From Entomohabitans teleogrylli (GTDB lineage: Bacteria > Pseudomonadota > Gammaproteobacteria > Enterobacterales > Enterobacteriaceae): DNA of 64,000 nucleotides. A program made the translations under genes and the position numbers. A model generated the notes under the pieces. The model did no database searches. It was given only the letters and a program-made list of their open reading frames with translations, and had not been told where the DNA came from. Within the stretch, counting starts at the first letter, position 1; each line of letters opens with the position of its first letter. The stretch is from positions 575,736 through 639,735 of the forward strand of contig NZ_KQ947376.1 of NCBI RefSeq assembly GCF_001484765.1. The letters run 5' to 3'. Of this stretch, positions 45,292-55,309 are shown piece after piece.

Positions 45292-46191
45292 GTGAATCTG
45301 ATACAACAAAACGACTTCGCAAGCTGGCTCAGCCATATCAATCGCGCCTGCGGCCCGTTTGCCGCACGCCCGCTGGCAGGCCCGTTTCACGGTGACCTGG
45401 AAGAGTATCAGGCCGGCCAGTTAAAACTCAGTACCGTGACGGTCAGCGCCGCCAATCTGTATCGCAGCGCCCGGGAAGTGCGCCAGCACGCTGGCGACTG
45501 GTTTTATACGGTTTTTCAACTGGCCGGAGAGGCGGTGATGGAGCAGGAAGGCCAACAGGCGCTGCTGCGCCCCGGCGATCTCACCCTGATTGACGCCGCC
45601 CGCCCCTGTTCATTCACCTGGCAGCAGCCGGCGCAGCAGATTTCGCTGCTGCTGCCGCGAGCGGCTTTCGAGCAACCCTGCCGCAGTGTCGCCTGCGCCC
45701 GGCGATTGAGCGGCAGTCTGGCGGTAATCAGGCTCAGCCATCAATTACTGGCGGAGAGCCTGCGCGATACCACGCTGACCGCGCAAGAAAGAGAAGCGGC
45801 GCTGGAAGCAGTGATCTGCCTGCTGCGCCCGGCGATTCAGGCGCGCGACCTGCCCGTCAGCCGCCGCGAACGCCTGTTTCAACAGGTGATGGCGCTGATC
45901 GATGAGCAGATTCAGTCGGAGCAGTTGCGCCCGGAGTGGATCGCCAGCGAGTCCGGCATGTCAGTGCGCAGCCTGTACCGTATGTTTGCCGAAAACGGGC
46001 TGGTGGTGGCGCAGTACATTAAGCATCGCCGTCTCGATTTTTGCGCCCGCGCGCTGCGCGACGCCAGCCCGGAGGAGAAACTAGCCGCCATTGCCTGGCG
46101 CTGGGGGTTTACCGATCACAGCCACTTCTCAACCGCCTTTCGCCAGCGTTTCGGCGTTTCCCCTGGCGAGTACCGTAAACGCCACCAGTAG
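45292..46191 (+). CDS. feaR: AraC-family activator of amine catabolism FeaR
   Basis: Activator of 299 aa (E. coli 301) required for tynA and feaB expression with aromatic amines or aldehydes. The N-terminal ligand-sensing part includes the AraC-binding-like cupin (VFQLAGEAVMEQEGQQALLRPGDLTLID). The C-terminal double helix-turn-helix spans about residues 200-298: SESGMSVRSLYRMFAENG and the signature WRWGFTDHSHFSTAFRQRFGVSPGEYR. The GTG start follows AGGAGAGAG by a few bases. Its candidate operators are seen upstream of both target genes. Confidence 0.93.
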   Translation: MNLIQQNDFASWLSHINRACGPFAARPLAGPFHGDLEEYQAGQLKLSTVTVSAANLYRSAREVRQHAGDWFYTVFQLAGEAVMEQEGQQALLRPGDLTLIDAARPCSFTWQQPAQQISLLLPRAAFEQPCRSVACARRLSGSLAVIRLSHQLLAESLRDTTLTAQEREAALEAVICLLRPAIQARDLPVSRRERLFQQVMALIDEQIQSEQLRPEWIASESGMSVRSLYRMFAENGLVVAQYIKHRRLDFCARALRDASPEEKLAAIAWRWGFTDHSHFSTAFRQRFGVSPGEYRKRHQ

Positions 46192-46515
46192 CTATTTTTT
46201 CAGCCACTGGCCGTTAATGCCGCGCACATACTCACCCGGCGCGGCGCGTTCCACCAGCTTTTGCCCGGCCAGCTTCGCCACGTCATCCACTGAAATATTG
46301 TTTTGTTGCGCCAGTTGCCGGTAGTGTTGCGCCCGGGCGGCGTTGATTTGCTCCACCAGCGCCAGGGTTTCCGCGTCCTGACGCAGCGGCGCCAGGTATC
46401 CGGAAAGCGTTTCGCCAACCCGCCCCTGCTGGCGGGCATCGCCGAGAGTCAGCGCCCGGGCGCCGCCGCTCACCAGAAGCGCGCCCAGCACCAGCGCTGT
46501 TAACAGTCTGTTCAT
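46192..46515 (-). CDS. ydbL: Periplasmic protein YdbL
   Basis: Small secreted DUF1318 protein of 107 aa with a signal peptide (MNRLLTALVLGALLVSGGARA). The mature part contains LGDARQQGRVGETLSGYL and ends PGEYVRGINGQWLKK. It has been reported to modulate assembly of the YdbH-YnbE bridge as a chaperone-like factor. Last gene of the ydbH-ynbE-ydbL operon, 12 bp after ynbE. Confidence 0.93.
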   Translation of the reverse strand: MNRLLTALVLGALLVSGGARALTLGDARQQGRVGETLSGYLAPLRQDAETLALVEQINAARAQHYRQLAQQNNISVDDVAKLAGQKLVERAAPGEYVRGINGQWLKK

Positions 46516-46527
46516 CCGCCCCTCCGC

Positions 46528-46719
46528 TTAAAACAGGTCGCTGCGGTTTTTGAGCAGTGTCTCCACGTCCTTATCCACCTTGACGCTAATCTCATGCTCA
46601 ATTTTCACATTCATATTGATGGTGATCGGCTCTTTCGGCGCCGCCACTTCAATACGCGGCGTACAGCCCGCCAGCCCCAGCGCGCCTGCTGCCATCAGGA
46701 CAGCGATTGGTGATTTCAT
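46528..46719 (-). CDS. ynbE: Outer membrane lipoprotein YnbE
   Basis: Lipoprotein of 63 aa. The signal peptide ends in the lipobox LAGC at residue 19, with Thr after the Cys, so it should go to the outer membrane. The body is short and beta-prone (ITINMNVKIEHEISVKVDKDVE). YnbE is reported to stack by beta-strand augmentation with the C-terminus of YdbH. The start overlaps the ydbH stop (ATGA), which gives coupled translation. Confidence 0.92.
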   Translation of the reverse strand: MKSPIAVLMAAGALGLAGCTPRIEVAAPKEPITINMNVKIEHEISVKVDKDVETLLKNRSDLF

Positions 46720-49358
46720 TTTTGTTCCTCACATCCTTCGCCGGCGGTCAGACAGCGCCCGCCCGGTAATGCCATATGCTGTTCAAGCCACGACTGTAAA
46801 TTGTCACCAAAGCGCAGACTGCGCCACAGCATGAACAAATTCTCCTGGTGCCGGTAATTCAGCTTCACCGTATTACTTTTCCCTGCAACGTGGCTGGTGC
46901 CCTGCAGTGATGCCGTCATGGTCAGCATGCCGAGATTATCCAGATTAATCGTGGTCCAGGAGCGGGATATCTCCATATAGCGCAGCCAGTTTATCGCCGC
47001 CCCCGCCGCAATATTGTCCCGCACGATAGCGTCGGCCATGTCTTTATCCAGCCGCAGCGTCAGCGGCCCCGGACTGGTCAGCCAGCCGTCTTTGATAATC
47101 CACTGCGGGTTATCGAGCCATAGCGGCAGCGCGCCGTTAATCCGCCCCGAAAGGGTGAACTGTTTGGGATTAATGGCGCTGATAAGCTCGCTGGAGGAGA
47201 TATTCTCCAGCCGCAGCAGAGCGGCGTCGCGCTGGGGCATCCGCAACTGCTGCATACGGATCCTGCCGCCCAGTACATCGACGCTGACATCGCTGAGCAG
47301 CAGCGGCTGCGATTCGCTCCACGGATACCAGCCCTCAAGCTGCAGGGTCAGATTCTTCGCCACCGCCTGACTGCGAATTTCCGCCACTTTCAGGCTTACC
47401 GGACCGCGGGTGCCGAGATGCCAGGTCCCGTCGCTGAAGCGGAATGGCAGAATAAAATCGACCCCGCTCACCGAATTGTCCGGCATCCAGACGCTACCGT
47501 CTTTCACCACCCCGTGGCCGCCGGCCTCAAAACCCTGCCCGGCCGCGGCGGAAAACGCCACCTGAGCGTAAAACGTGCCGTCATTAAGATCCATCTTCCA
47601 GTCTGCGGGTAGCAGCGGTTGAAAGACTGATAGTGTCTGGCGCGGCCACCACGCTTCACCGCGCAGTCGCTCGCTGTCCCAGCGGCCATGGACCCGAACC
47701 GGACCAATCTGGTCGGCATTCAGCGCGCCTTTGAACTGGAAAAAGCCCGGATCGCGTCCCTGAACGCTGAACTTCAGCGTTGAGGGCGGCAGCACGCTGC
47801 CGCCGGTAAAGCGGGTTTCCCCGGCATCCAGCGACAGCGCGCCGCTGAACAATGGCTGCGCCGCATCCCGCTGCCAGCGTAGCGGCGCTTCCAGCGCCAG
47901 TCGCGGGCTGTCGACGGTCATTGAACCGTACTGCAGCCGATTGAAACCGGTGGACAGCGCGCTCAGCTCAATTGTCTGATCCTGCCACTGCCCTTTGCCC
48001 GCCACATCCCAGTCGGCCTGCATCGGCGCAAAACGTCCTTTCCCCCAGTAGCGCCACTGCCACAGGCCGCTGTCCGGCAGGAAATCCCGCGCCTGACCGT
48101 CAAGATGGAGTTCAAAAGCCCCCAGTTGGTTCTCGTGAGCGCGCAGAATCGCCTGTAACCGGCCATTGATACCGTTCTGATTCACCCGCACGCCAGCCAG
48201 CGGCCAGCGCACTTCATCAATATTGAGGGTATCAATGACTTTACCCCGCGAACGCAACAGAGATCCGGGCTTAAAGATCAGTTGCGGGTCGGCCAGCGAT
48301 CCACGCAGATCGGCGAACAGCGTGGCATAGAAGGTAAGCTGCTGCTCTTTGGCTTCCCCGGACAGTTGCAGAGGCAGCTCGCTGTCGGTCAGGCTCAGCT
48401 TACCCGGGCCGAAGCTGAGTACCGCGTTACCCTTCCCGGCGTCGCCCTGAGTCAACACATTCAGACGTCCGCTAATTTGCGCCAGCTCGAGCCCCTGTTG
48501 CCAGTTATCCACTCTGACCCCTAAACGTCCGCTGAGGGGCAGCGCTTCATACGGCCAGCTCCAGCGACCATCGCTGATTTCCAGACGATCGGCGCTGACC
48601 GTCCACGGGAGATCCAGCAAGGGGTCCGGAGTATCGGGACTGCCGATAATCAACTGGCCGCGGTTGCGCTGCCATTCCAGTTCAAGGTCCACCAGTTGCG
48701 GCTGCTGCGGAATATGCAGTTGCCCGTAAACTTTACCTGCCACTGGTAATCCATCCGGTACCAGCGGCAAAGTGAGGTCCCCGGCGAGACTGACCGGCTC
48801 TTGTCCCGCCAGCAGGCTAATATTAAGTGTCCTGATGGTCAGCGCCCGGGCATGCAGTTGCGCTTCCAGGGTCAGCTTCTCCCCCTGGTAGTTTATCTGC
48901 TGGCGTTGTTCGGAAAGCGCCAGGTTGAGCGCGCCGGCATACTCCTGCCACGGCGCGATCTCCAGGCGGTCGATGCGCACCCAGCTACGCGGCAGCATAC
49001 TCTGCCATTGCGCCAGAGTGCGCGGCGCCGTACCGTCATCGGCGCCGGAAGGTAATTGAGCAAAGCAGTCTGTATTCAGTGTCAGCTTAGCGACCCGGAG
49101 CTGCCAGCGGCTGGGACGGCTCAGGGTAGCGTCGGTGACCTTCGCCAGCTCACAGTCCCCGGCCAGATAGCGAAGGTCGGGGAATACCACCTGGCGCAGC
49201 GACAGACGCGGGCTGCTGTCCAGCGCGATACGCGTTCCCTGGGGGAGCCACAGCCCCGCCAGCCCGGGCAGCCAGTATCCCAGCGTCACCACCAGCGCCA
49301 GCGGCAACAAAATCACAATCAGCAGTAGCGCAATAGCGGCTTTATATTTACCCTTCAT
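46716..49358 (-). CDS. ydbH: AsmA-like intermembrane transport protein YdbH
   Basis: Inner-membrane-anchored periplasmic protein of 880 aa (E. coli 879), partly redundant with YhdP and TamB in moving phospholipid to the outer membrane. One N-terminal membrane helix (about residues 8-32, AAIALLLIVILLPLALVVTLGYW) is followed by a long beta-rich bridge and the Dicarboxylate/AsmA-2-like C-terminal domain. The product would form, with YnbE, a hydrophobic groove spanning the periplasm. First gene of the operon and divergent from ldhA. Confidence 0.94.
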   Translation of the reverse strand: MKGKYKAAIALLLIVILLPLALVVTLGYWLPGLAGLWLPQGTRIALDSSPRLSLRQVVFPDLRYLAGDCELAKVTDATLSRPSRWQLRVAKLTLNTDCFAQLPSGADDGTAPRTLAQWQSMLPRSWVRIDRLEIAPWQEYAGALNLALSEQRQQINYQGEKLTLEAQLHARALTIRTLNISLLAGQEPVSLAGDLTLPLVPDGLPVAGKVYGQLHIPQQPQLVDLELEWQRNRGQLIIGSPDTPDPLLDLPWTVSADRLEISDGRWSWPYEALPLSGRLGVRVDNWQQGLELAQISGRLNVLTQGDAGKGNAVLSFGPGKLSLTDSELPLQLSGEAKEQQLTFYATLFADLRGSLADPQLIFKPGSLLRSRGKVIDTLNIDEVRWPLAGVRVNQNGINGRLQAILRAHENQLGAFELHLDGQARDFLPDSGLWQWRYWGKGRFAPMQADWDVAGKGQWQDQTIELSALSTGFNRLQYGSMTVDSPRLALEAPLRWQRDAAQPLFSGALSLDAGETRFTGGSVLPPSTLKFSVQGRDPGFFQFKGALNADQIGPVRVHGRWDSERLRGEAWWPRQTLSVFQPLLPADWKMDLNDGTFYAQVAFSAAAGQGFEAGGHGVVKDGSVWMPDNSVSGVDFILPFRFSDGTWHLGTRGPVSLKVAEIRSQAVAKNLTLQLEGWYPWSESQPLLLSDVSVDVLGGRIRMQQLRMPQRDAALLRLENISSSELISAINPKQFTLSGRINGALPLWLDNPQWIIKDGWLTSPGPLTLRLDKDMADAIVRDNIAAGAAINWLRYMEISRSWTTINLDNLGMLTMTASLQGTSHVAGKSNTVKLNYRHQENLFMLWRSLRFGDNLQSWLEQHMALPGGRCLTAGEGCEEQK

Positions 49359-49568
49359 GGGCAGGGAATATCCTGATTCAGCAATGAGTTAAGCCGGACA
49401 AAGGCCACATTGTGGCACGTTTGCCTCATCGGGTGAAGTTGCCACCTGCTTCTAAGCGTAGTTGACCTAAAATTAATCATCATGGGTGATGGATTAAATA
49501 AATTTTTAGAAATTGCCAGAAATTTTTACGAGTGCTAATTTGATAACAAAATAACTGGAGAAAGTCTT

Positions 49569-50558
49569 ATGAAACTGGCGATATACAGTACAAAAAGCTA
49601 CGACAAAAAATATCTTGAGCATGTTAACCAGGATTATGGCTTTGAATTAGAGTTTTTTGACTTTCTGTTAAGCGAAAAAACCGCCAAAACCGCTCACGGC
49701 TGTGAGGGGGTGTGTATTTTCGTCAACGATGACGCCAGTCGCCCGGTGCTGGAAGAGTTGCAAAAACAGGGGGTGAAATTCATTGCCCTGCGCTGCGCCG
49801 GCTTTAATAACGTCGATCTTGATGCCGCCAGAGAGCTGGGGCTGCGGGTAGTGCGCGTGCCGGCTTATTCGCCGGAAGCGGTGGCGGAACATGCCATCGG
49901 CATGATGATGTGCCTGAACCGTCGCATCCATCGCGCCTATCAGCGTACCCGCGACGCTAACTTCTCGCTGGAAGGGTTAACCGGGTTTACCATGCACGGT
50001 AAGACCGCCGGGGTCATCGGCACCGGGAAAATCGGCGTCGCGGCGCTGCGCATCCTGAAAGGTTTTGGCATGCGTCTGCTGGCGTTTGATCCTTACCCGA
50101 GCGCCGCAGCGCTGGATATTGGCGTGGAATACGTCGATTTGCCGACGCTGTTTGGCGAGTCCGATGTGATTTCACTGCACTGCCCGCTCACCAAAGACAA
50201 TTACCACCTGTTAAATCGCGACGCCTTCGCACAGATGAAAGACGGCGTCATGATCATCAATACCAGCCGCGGCGGATTAATCGATTCCCAGGCGGCGATC
50301 GAGGCGCTGAAAACCCAGAAAATCGGCGCGCTGGGCATGGACGTGTATGAAAATGAGCGCGACCTGTTCTTTGAGGACAAGTCCAACGATGTCATCCAGG
50401 ACGATGTCTTCCGCCGCCTGTCCGCCTGCCATAACGTGCTGTTTACCGGGCATCAGGCTTTCCTGACCGCCGAGGCGCTGATCAATATTTCGGAAATTAC
50501 GCTGCAAAACCTGCGCCAACTGGAAAGCGGCAGCGATTGCCCGAACGCACTGGTCTGA
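49569..50558 (+). CDS. ldhA: D-lactate dehydrogenase (fermentative)
   Basis: NADH-dependent enzyme of 329 aa (same as E. coli LdhA) reducing pyruvate to D-lactate in mixed-acid fermentation. The D-2-hydroxyacid dehydrogenase layout is complete: substrate residues RCAGFNNVD, the Rossmann motif VIGTGKIGVAALRIL (about residues 147-161), NTSRGGLID with catalytic Arg, the DVYENE Glu, and TGHQAFLT with catalytic His. TGGAGA precedes the ATG by 7 bases. Confidence 0.97.
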   Translation: MKLAIYSTKSYDKKYLEHVNQDYGFELEFFDFLLSEKTAKTAHGCEGVCIFVNDDASRPVLEELQKQGVKFIALRCAGFNNVDLDAARELGLRVVRVPAYSPEAVAEHAIGMMMCLNRRIHRAYQRTRDANFSLEGLTGFTMHGKTAGVIGTGKIGVAALRILKGFGMRLLAFDPYPSAAALDIGVEYVDLPTLFGESDVISLHCPLTKDNYHLLNRDAFAQMKDGVMIINTSRGGLIDSQAAIEALKTQKIGALGMDVYENERDLFFEDKSNDVIQDDVFRRLSACHNVLFTGHQAFLTAEALINISEITLQNLRQLESGSDCPNALV

Positions 50559-50647
50559 GTTTTAGGAATAAACCTCAAGACATCCCGCCGGGTGGCTGCC
50601 ACACTCGGCATGATACATTGACGATATCAATATCTTATGGAGAAGTG

Positions 50648-51076
50648 ATGAAAAAACTGGCCGCGTTAATGCTTGCCTCAGTCGCCCTGAGCGGATGTGC
50701 TCAATCCGGTTCACCCTCAGCGGTGACGGCGCAGCAGTTGCAGCACCACCGCTTTGTTCTGGAAAGCGTCAACGGCGCTGCGCTGGCGACCCCTCAGGGG
50801 AACAAACCAGAAATCAGTTTTGGCGAAAATATGCACGTTTCCGGCAGCATGTGTAACCGCTTCACCGGCCAGGGCGCCCTGGCCGGTAACCAGTTGACCG
50901 TCGCCGGAATGGCCAGCACCCGGATGCTGTGCGCTGACCCGCAGCTCAATCAACTGGATCAGGTGATCGGCGAGCTATTGACTAACGGTGCGACCATCAG
51001 TCTTGCACAGCAAAGCCTGACTCTGCAAAACGGTCAACATACTCTGGTATATAAACTGCAGGACCTGGTTCAGTAA
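50648..51076 (+). CDS. hslJ: Heat-inducible lipoprotein HslJ
   Basis: META-domain lipoprotein of 142 aa. The signal peptide MKKLAALMLASVALSGC carries the LSGC lipobox at Cys17. The META domain spans the rest, with KPEISFGENMHVSGSMCNRFTGQGALAGNQL and a second Cys in RMLCADPQ. HslJ is linked to heat shock and novobiocin tolerance in E. coli. The start at 50648 follows GGAGAAG by 1-3 bases, and the frame upstream (to 50537) is not coding. Its 3' end overlaps the 3' end of ydbJ on the other strand by 7 bp. Confidence 0.93.
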   Translation: MKKLAALMLASVALSGCAQSGSPSAVTAQQLQHHRFVLESVNGAALATPQGNKPEISFGENMHVSGSMCNRFTGQGALAGNQLTVAGMASTRMLCADPQLNQLDQVIGELLTNGATISLAQQSLTLQNGQHTLVYKLQDLVQ

Positions 51077-51336
51077 CTCCCGCAGGCTCCGGCGGCAAGC
51101 GCGTTTTCACTGCAGCGCTTGCCGTTGGGCAATGCGCACATCCCGGTTGCCGTACCGTCCAGTTGCCGGGCCACGCTCGGTGTTCCCCCCACCATCGCGC
51201 AATTCGCCTCTCCCTGGCTGGACATTACCGCCCTGAGCCCCGGCGCCACATGAGCGGCCGTCGCCTGCTGAGGCGGTTCACTACTACAGGCAGTTAATAA
51301 CAGTGCGACACATCCAACAAAAAAACCTGCGCGCAT
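51070..51336 (-). CDS. ydbJ: DUF333 lipoprotein YdbJ
   Basis: Small lipoprotein of 88 aa with signal peptide MRAGFFVGCVALLLTAC (lipobox LTAC, Cys17). The DUF333 part is CAMVGGTPSVARQLDGTATGMCALPNGKRCSENALAAGAC, with three conserved Cys residues. The start at 51336 lies after AGGAGAGG, and no family-like residues lie upstream. The role of YdbJ is unknown. It converges with hslJ with overlapping stop codons, as a neighbour pair also found in E. coli. Confidence 0.88.
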   Translation of the reverse strand: MRAGFFVGCVALLLTACSSEPPQQATAAHVAPGLRAVMSSQGEANCAMVGGTPSVARQLDGTATGMCALPNGKRCSENALAAGACGSY

Positions 51337-51778
51337 GGCATCCTCTCCTCTGAAAACAAAAAACAGCAAAACTTATGCATCATAGGCCAGCGTGGCGGCA
51401 GGCGTCGAGGGCAAGGCAGCGATTATTTATGCACTGAAACACATTTTTATGATCATTCTCATCCTGAATACCACGCACTGTGACAGTGTCACGTATAAAT
51501 TATAATATCTTCATCATATAACAGGCAGATAACGGGTAGAATGCATACATCGATTTAGCGGGATAACTCTCTGGCGTATGCCGCCGAAACGGCAAAAAAT
51601 CAGGCAAAAATACCACCCGGCGGAATTCTGTCTGCTCCCGGCGCCCGCGATCATCACACAAAAGCGAAAATCCCCTTAATTCCCCTTTGCTAAAATGAGT
51701 TCAGGTCAGGTTGATTATTTCAGGGCTCAGCGTAAGCCAATGGGCCTTTTTTAAATTTGTGCAATGTAAGGGTGTCTT
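51337..51778. other. Intergenic region between ydbJ and ydbK
   Basis: About 440 bp without a supported gene. It has a short perfect palindrome GTGAC-AGT-GTCAC at 51480-51492 directly followed by an AT-rich stretch containing TATAAT near 51501, a plausible promoter/operator. In E. coli ydbK is induced by superoxide through SoxS; I do not see a certain SoxS box here. Confidence 0.4.
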
Positions 51779-54700
51779 ATGATTACTATCGACGGCAATG
51801 GCGCGGTCGCTTCTGTGGCGTTTCGCACCAGTGAAGTGATTGCCATTTACCCGATTACACCAAGTTCCACGATGGCGGAACAGGCCGATGCCTGGTCTGG
51901 TGACGGCCTGAAAAACATCTGGGGCGATGTCCCGCGGGTCGTGGAAATGCAGTCGGAGGCTGGCGCCATCGCCGCCGTTCATGGCGCCCTGCAAACCGGT
52001 GCGCTGTCAACATCGTTTACTTCATCGCAGGGACTGTTGCTGATGATCCCCACGCTGTACAAACTGGCCGGGCAGTTAACGCCGTTTGTCCTCCACGTGG
52101 CGGCGCGCACTGTCGCCACCCACGCCCTGTCGATATTTGGCGACCATTCCGATGTGATGGCGGTCCGCCAGACCGGCTGCGCGATGCTGTGCGCCGGCAG
52201 CGTCCAGGAAGCTCAGGATTTCGCGCTGATTTCACACATCGCCACCCTGAAAAGTCGGGTGCCATTTATCCATTTCTTTGACGGCTTCCGTACCTCCCAC
52301 GAGATCAACAAAATTGCCCCGCTGGCGGACGACACCCTTCTTGAACTGATGCCGCAGCCGGAGATCGACGCCCATCGCGCCCGGGCGCTGAACCCGGAGC
52401 ATCCGGTGATTCGCGGTACCTCCGCCAACCCGGATACTTACTTTCAGTCCCGGGAGGCCACGAACCCATGGTATAACGCCGTTTACCCGCATGTTGAACA
52501 GGCGATGAACGATTTCGCCGCCGCCACCGGCCGCCAGTACCGTCCTTTTGAATACTATGGCCATCCGCAGGCGGAACGGGTGATTGTGCTGATGGGTTCC
52601 GCCCAGGGAACCGCTGAGGAGGTGGTCGATCACCTGCTGGAGCGCGGGGAAAAAGTCGGCCTCCTGAAAGTGCGCCTCTACCGCCCCTTCTCGGCTCGTC
52701 ATCTGCTGGAAGCGCTGCCGGACCCGGTACGCACGGTGGCGGTGCTTGATCGAACGAAAGAGCCCGGAGCGCTGGCTGAGCCGCTGTATCTTGATGTCAT
52801 GACCGCGCTGGCGGAGGCGTTCAGCCGCGGCGAGCGGGAAGTGATGCCGCGGGTTATCGGCGGTCGCTACGGACTGTCTTCTAAAGAGTTTGGTCCGGCC
52901 TGCGTGCTGGCGGTATTCCAGGAACTGGCGCAGCCGCAACCGCAGCCGCGCTTCACGGTCGGCATCTATGATGATGTCACCAACCTGTCGCTGGCGATGC
53001 CGGCAAACACCCTGCCATCCCGCGCCCGGCTGGAAGCGCTGTTCTACGGACTGGGGAGCGACGGCAGCGTATCCGCCACCAAAAACAACATTAAAATCAT
53101 CGGCAATGCCACCCCGTGGTATGCCCAGGGATATTTTGTTTACGATTCGAAAAAGGCCGGCGGCCTGACGGTTTCCCACCTGCGCATCAGCGAACACCCG
53201 ATTAACAGCGCATACCTGGTCGATCAGGCTGATTTTGTCGGCTGCCACCAGTTACAGTTCATCGACAAATACCCGATGGCGGAACGCCTGAAACCCGGCG
53301 GTATTTTCCTGCTCAATACCCCCTATGCGCCGGATGAAGTCTGGTCGCGTCTTCCTCAGGAAGTTCAGGGGGAGCTCAATAACCGCCAGGCGCGCCTGTA
53401 TGTGATCAATGCCGCCAGGATTGCCCGCGAATGCGGACTGGGCGCCAGAATCAACACCGTGATGCAGATGGCGTTTTTCCATCTGACGCAGATCCTGCCC
53501 GGCGACAGCGCCCTGCAGGAGCTACAGGGGGCCATCGCCAGAAGTTACAGCAGCAAAGGCCAGGAGCTGGTGGAGCGCAACTGGCAGGCGCTGGCGATGG
53601 CCCGCGAACAGTTGTCCGCCGTCCCGTTACAGCCCGTCAGCGACGACAGCCACCATCGCCCGCCGGTGGTTTCCGATGCCGCCCCCGACTTCGTGAAAAC
53701 CGTCACCGCCGCGATGCTGGCCGGCCTCGGCGACGCGCTGCCGGTATCGGCGCTGCCGCCGGACGGCACCTGGCCGATGGGCACCACCCGCTGGGAAAAA
53801 CGCAATATCGCCGAAGAGATCCCGGTCTGGAAAGCGCCGCTCTGTACCCAGTGTAACCACTGCGTCGCCGCCTGCCCCCATGCCGCCATACGCGCCAAAG
53901 TCGTGGCGCCGGAGGCAATGGCAGACGCGCCGTCAGCGCTACAATCGCTGGACGTTAAGTCCCGGGATATGCGCGGCCAGAAATATGTCCTGCAGGTGGC
54001 GCCAGAAGACTGCACCGGCTGTAATCTGTGCGTCGAGGTCTGTCCGGCCAAAGACCGCCAGAACCCGGATATTAAAGCCATTAACATGATGTCGCGCCTC
54101 GAACATGTGGAAGAGGAAAAAGAGAATTACGACTTCTTCCTCAGCCTGCCGGAGATCGATCGCAGCAGTATTGAACGCATTGATATTCGTACCTCCCAAC
54201 TGATTACTCCGCTGTTTGAATATTCCGGCGCCTGCTCCGGCTGCGGTGAAACGCCGTACATTAAACTGCTGACCCAGTTGTACGGCGATCGGATGCTGAT
54301 TGCCAATGCCACCGGCTGTTCGTCGATTTATGGCGGCAATCTGCCCTCCACTCCGTATACCACCGATGTGAACGGTCGCGGCCCGGCATGGGCTAACTCG
54401 CTGTTTGAAGATAATGCCGAGTTTGGTCTTGGCTTCCGTCTGAGCGTCGACCAGCAACGCCAGCGGGTGCTGCGCCTGCTGGAACACTGCGCTTCGCAGT
54501 TGCCGCCCGGTCTGCCGGAACAACTGCGCGCTGATGCGCCGGTCGAACAGCGCCGCCAGCAAATCAGCGCCCTGCGCCAGCATCTGGCGACATCGCAGGA
54601 TCCGCTCGCCCGCCAGTTGCTGGCTGACGCCGATGCGCTGGTGGATAAATCTATCTGGCTGATCGGCGGCGACGGCTGGGCATATGATATCGGTTTCGGC

Positions 54701-55309
54701 GGTCTCGACCACGTACTGAGCCTGACGGAAAACGTCAATGTGCTGGTGCTGGATACCCAGTGCTATTCCAACACCGGCGGCCAGGCCTCCAAGGCGACGC
54801 CATTAGGCGCAGTCACTAAATTCGGCGAACACGGTAAGCGTAAAGCGCGTAAAGATCTTGGCGTCAGTATGATGATGTATGGCCATGTCTACGTTGCACA
54901 GATCTCTCTCGGCGCCCAGCTTAACCAGACGGTGAAGGCGATTCAGGAAGCCGAGGCTTATCCGGGACCATCGCTGATTATCGCCTACAGCCCCTGCGAA
55001 GAGCACGGTTACGATCTGGCGTTCAGCCACGATCAGATGCGCCAGCTCACCGCCACCGGCTTCTGGCCGCTGTATCGCTTCGATCCGCGCCGCGCCGATG
55101 AGGGCAAACTGCCGCTGGCGCTGGATTCCCGGCCGCCATCCGACGCGCTGGCCGATACGCTGATGAATGAGCAACGCTTCCGCCGTCTGAACGCGCAACA
55201 GCCGGAAGTGGCCCAGCAGTTGTGGCAGGACGCCGCTGCCGATCTGCAAAAACGCTACGACTTCCTGGCGCAACTGGCCGGTAAAGCGGAAAAAACCGCC
55301 AGTGAATAA
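51779..55309 (+). CDS. ydbK: Pyruvate:flavodoxin/ferredoxin oxidoreductase
   Basis: Large homodimeric enzyme of 1176 aa (E. coli YdbK 1174, NifJ-type) that converts pyruvate and CoA to acetyl-CoA and CO2 while reducing flavodoxin or ferredoxin. In order: N-terminal domain with YPITPSSTMAE, the central ferredoxin domain with two 4Fe-4S clusters (CTQCNHCVAACPH and CTGCNLCVEVCPA, about residues 689-700 and 745-756), a proximal cluster Cys in CSGCGETPY, and the thiamine diphosphate motif GDGWAYDIGFGGLDH. TAAGGG stands upstream of the ATG. In E. coli it has a role in resisting oxidative stress. Confidence 0.96.
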   Translation: MITIDGNGAVASVAFRTSEVIAIYPITPSSTMAEQADAWSGDGLKNIWGDVPRVVEMQSEAGAIAAVHGALQTGALSTSFTSSQGLLLMIPTLYKLAGQLTPFVLHVAARTVATHALSIFGDHSDVMAVRQTGCAMLCAGSVQEAQDFALISHIATLKSRVPFIHFFDGFRTSHEINKIAPLADDTLLELMPQPEIDAHRARALNPEHPVIRGTSANPDTYFQSREATNPWYNAVYPHVEQAMNDFAAATGRQYRPFEYYGHPQAERVIVLMGSAQGTAEEVVDHLLERGEKVGLLKVRLYRPFSARHLLEALPDPVRTVAVLDRTKEPGALAEPLYLDVMTALAEAFSRGEREVMPRVIGGRYGLSSKEFGPACVLAVFQELAQPQPQPRFTVGIYDDVTNLSLAMPANTLPSRARLEALFYGLGSDGSVSATKNNIKIIGNATPWYAQGYFVYDSKKAGGLTVSHLRISEHPINSAYLVDQADFVGCHQLQFIDKYPMAERLKPGGIFLLNTPYAPDEVWSRLPQEVQGELNNRQARLYVINAARIARECGLGARINTVMQMAFFHLTQILPGDSALQELQGAIARSYSSKGQELVERNWQALAMAREQLSAVPLQPVSDDSHHRPPVVSDAAPDFVKTVTAAMLAGLGDALPVSALPPDGTWPMGTTRWEKRNIAEEIPVWKAPLCTQCNHCVAACPHAAIRAKVVAPEAMADAPSALQSLDVKSRDMRGQKYVLQVAPEDCTGCNLCVEVCPAKDRQNPDIKAINMMSRLEHVEEEKENYDFFLSLPEIDRSSIERIDIRTSQLITPLFEYSGACSGCGETPYIKLLTQLYGDRMLIANATGCSSIYGGNLPSTPYTTDVNGRGPAWANSLFEDNAEFGLGFRLSVDQQRQRVLRLLEHCASQLPPGLPEQLRADAPVEQRRQQISALRQHLATSQDPLARQLLADADALVDKSIWLIGGDGWAYDIGFGGLDHVLSLTENVNVLVLDTQCYSNTGGQASKATPLGAVTKFGEHGKRKARKDLGVSMMMYGHVYVAQISLGAQLNQTVKAIQEAEAYPGPSLIIAYSPCEEHGYDLAFSHDQMRQLTATGFWPLYRFDPRRADEGKLPLALDSRPPSDALADTLMNEQRFRRLNAQQPEVAQQLWQDAAADLQKRYDFLAQLAGKAEKTASE

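Noticed and set aside
52232-53248. 338-codon minus-strand frame inside ydbK
   Set aside because: Antisense shadow of ydbK with low-complexity composition.
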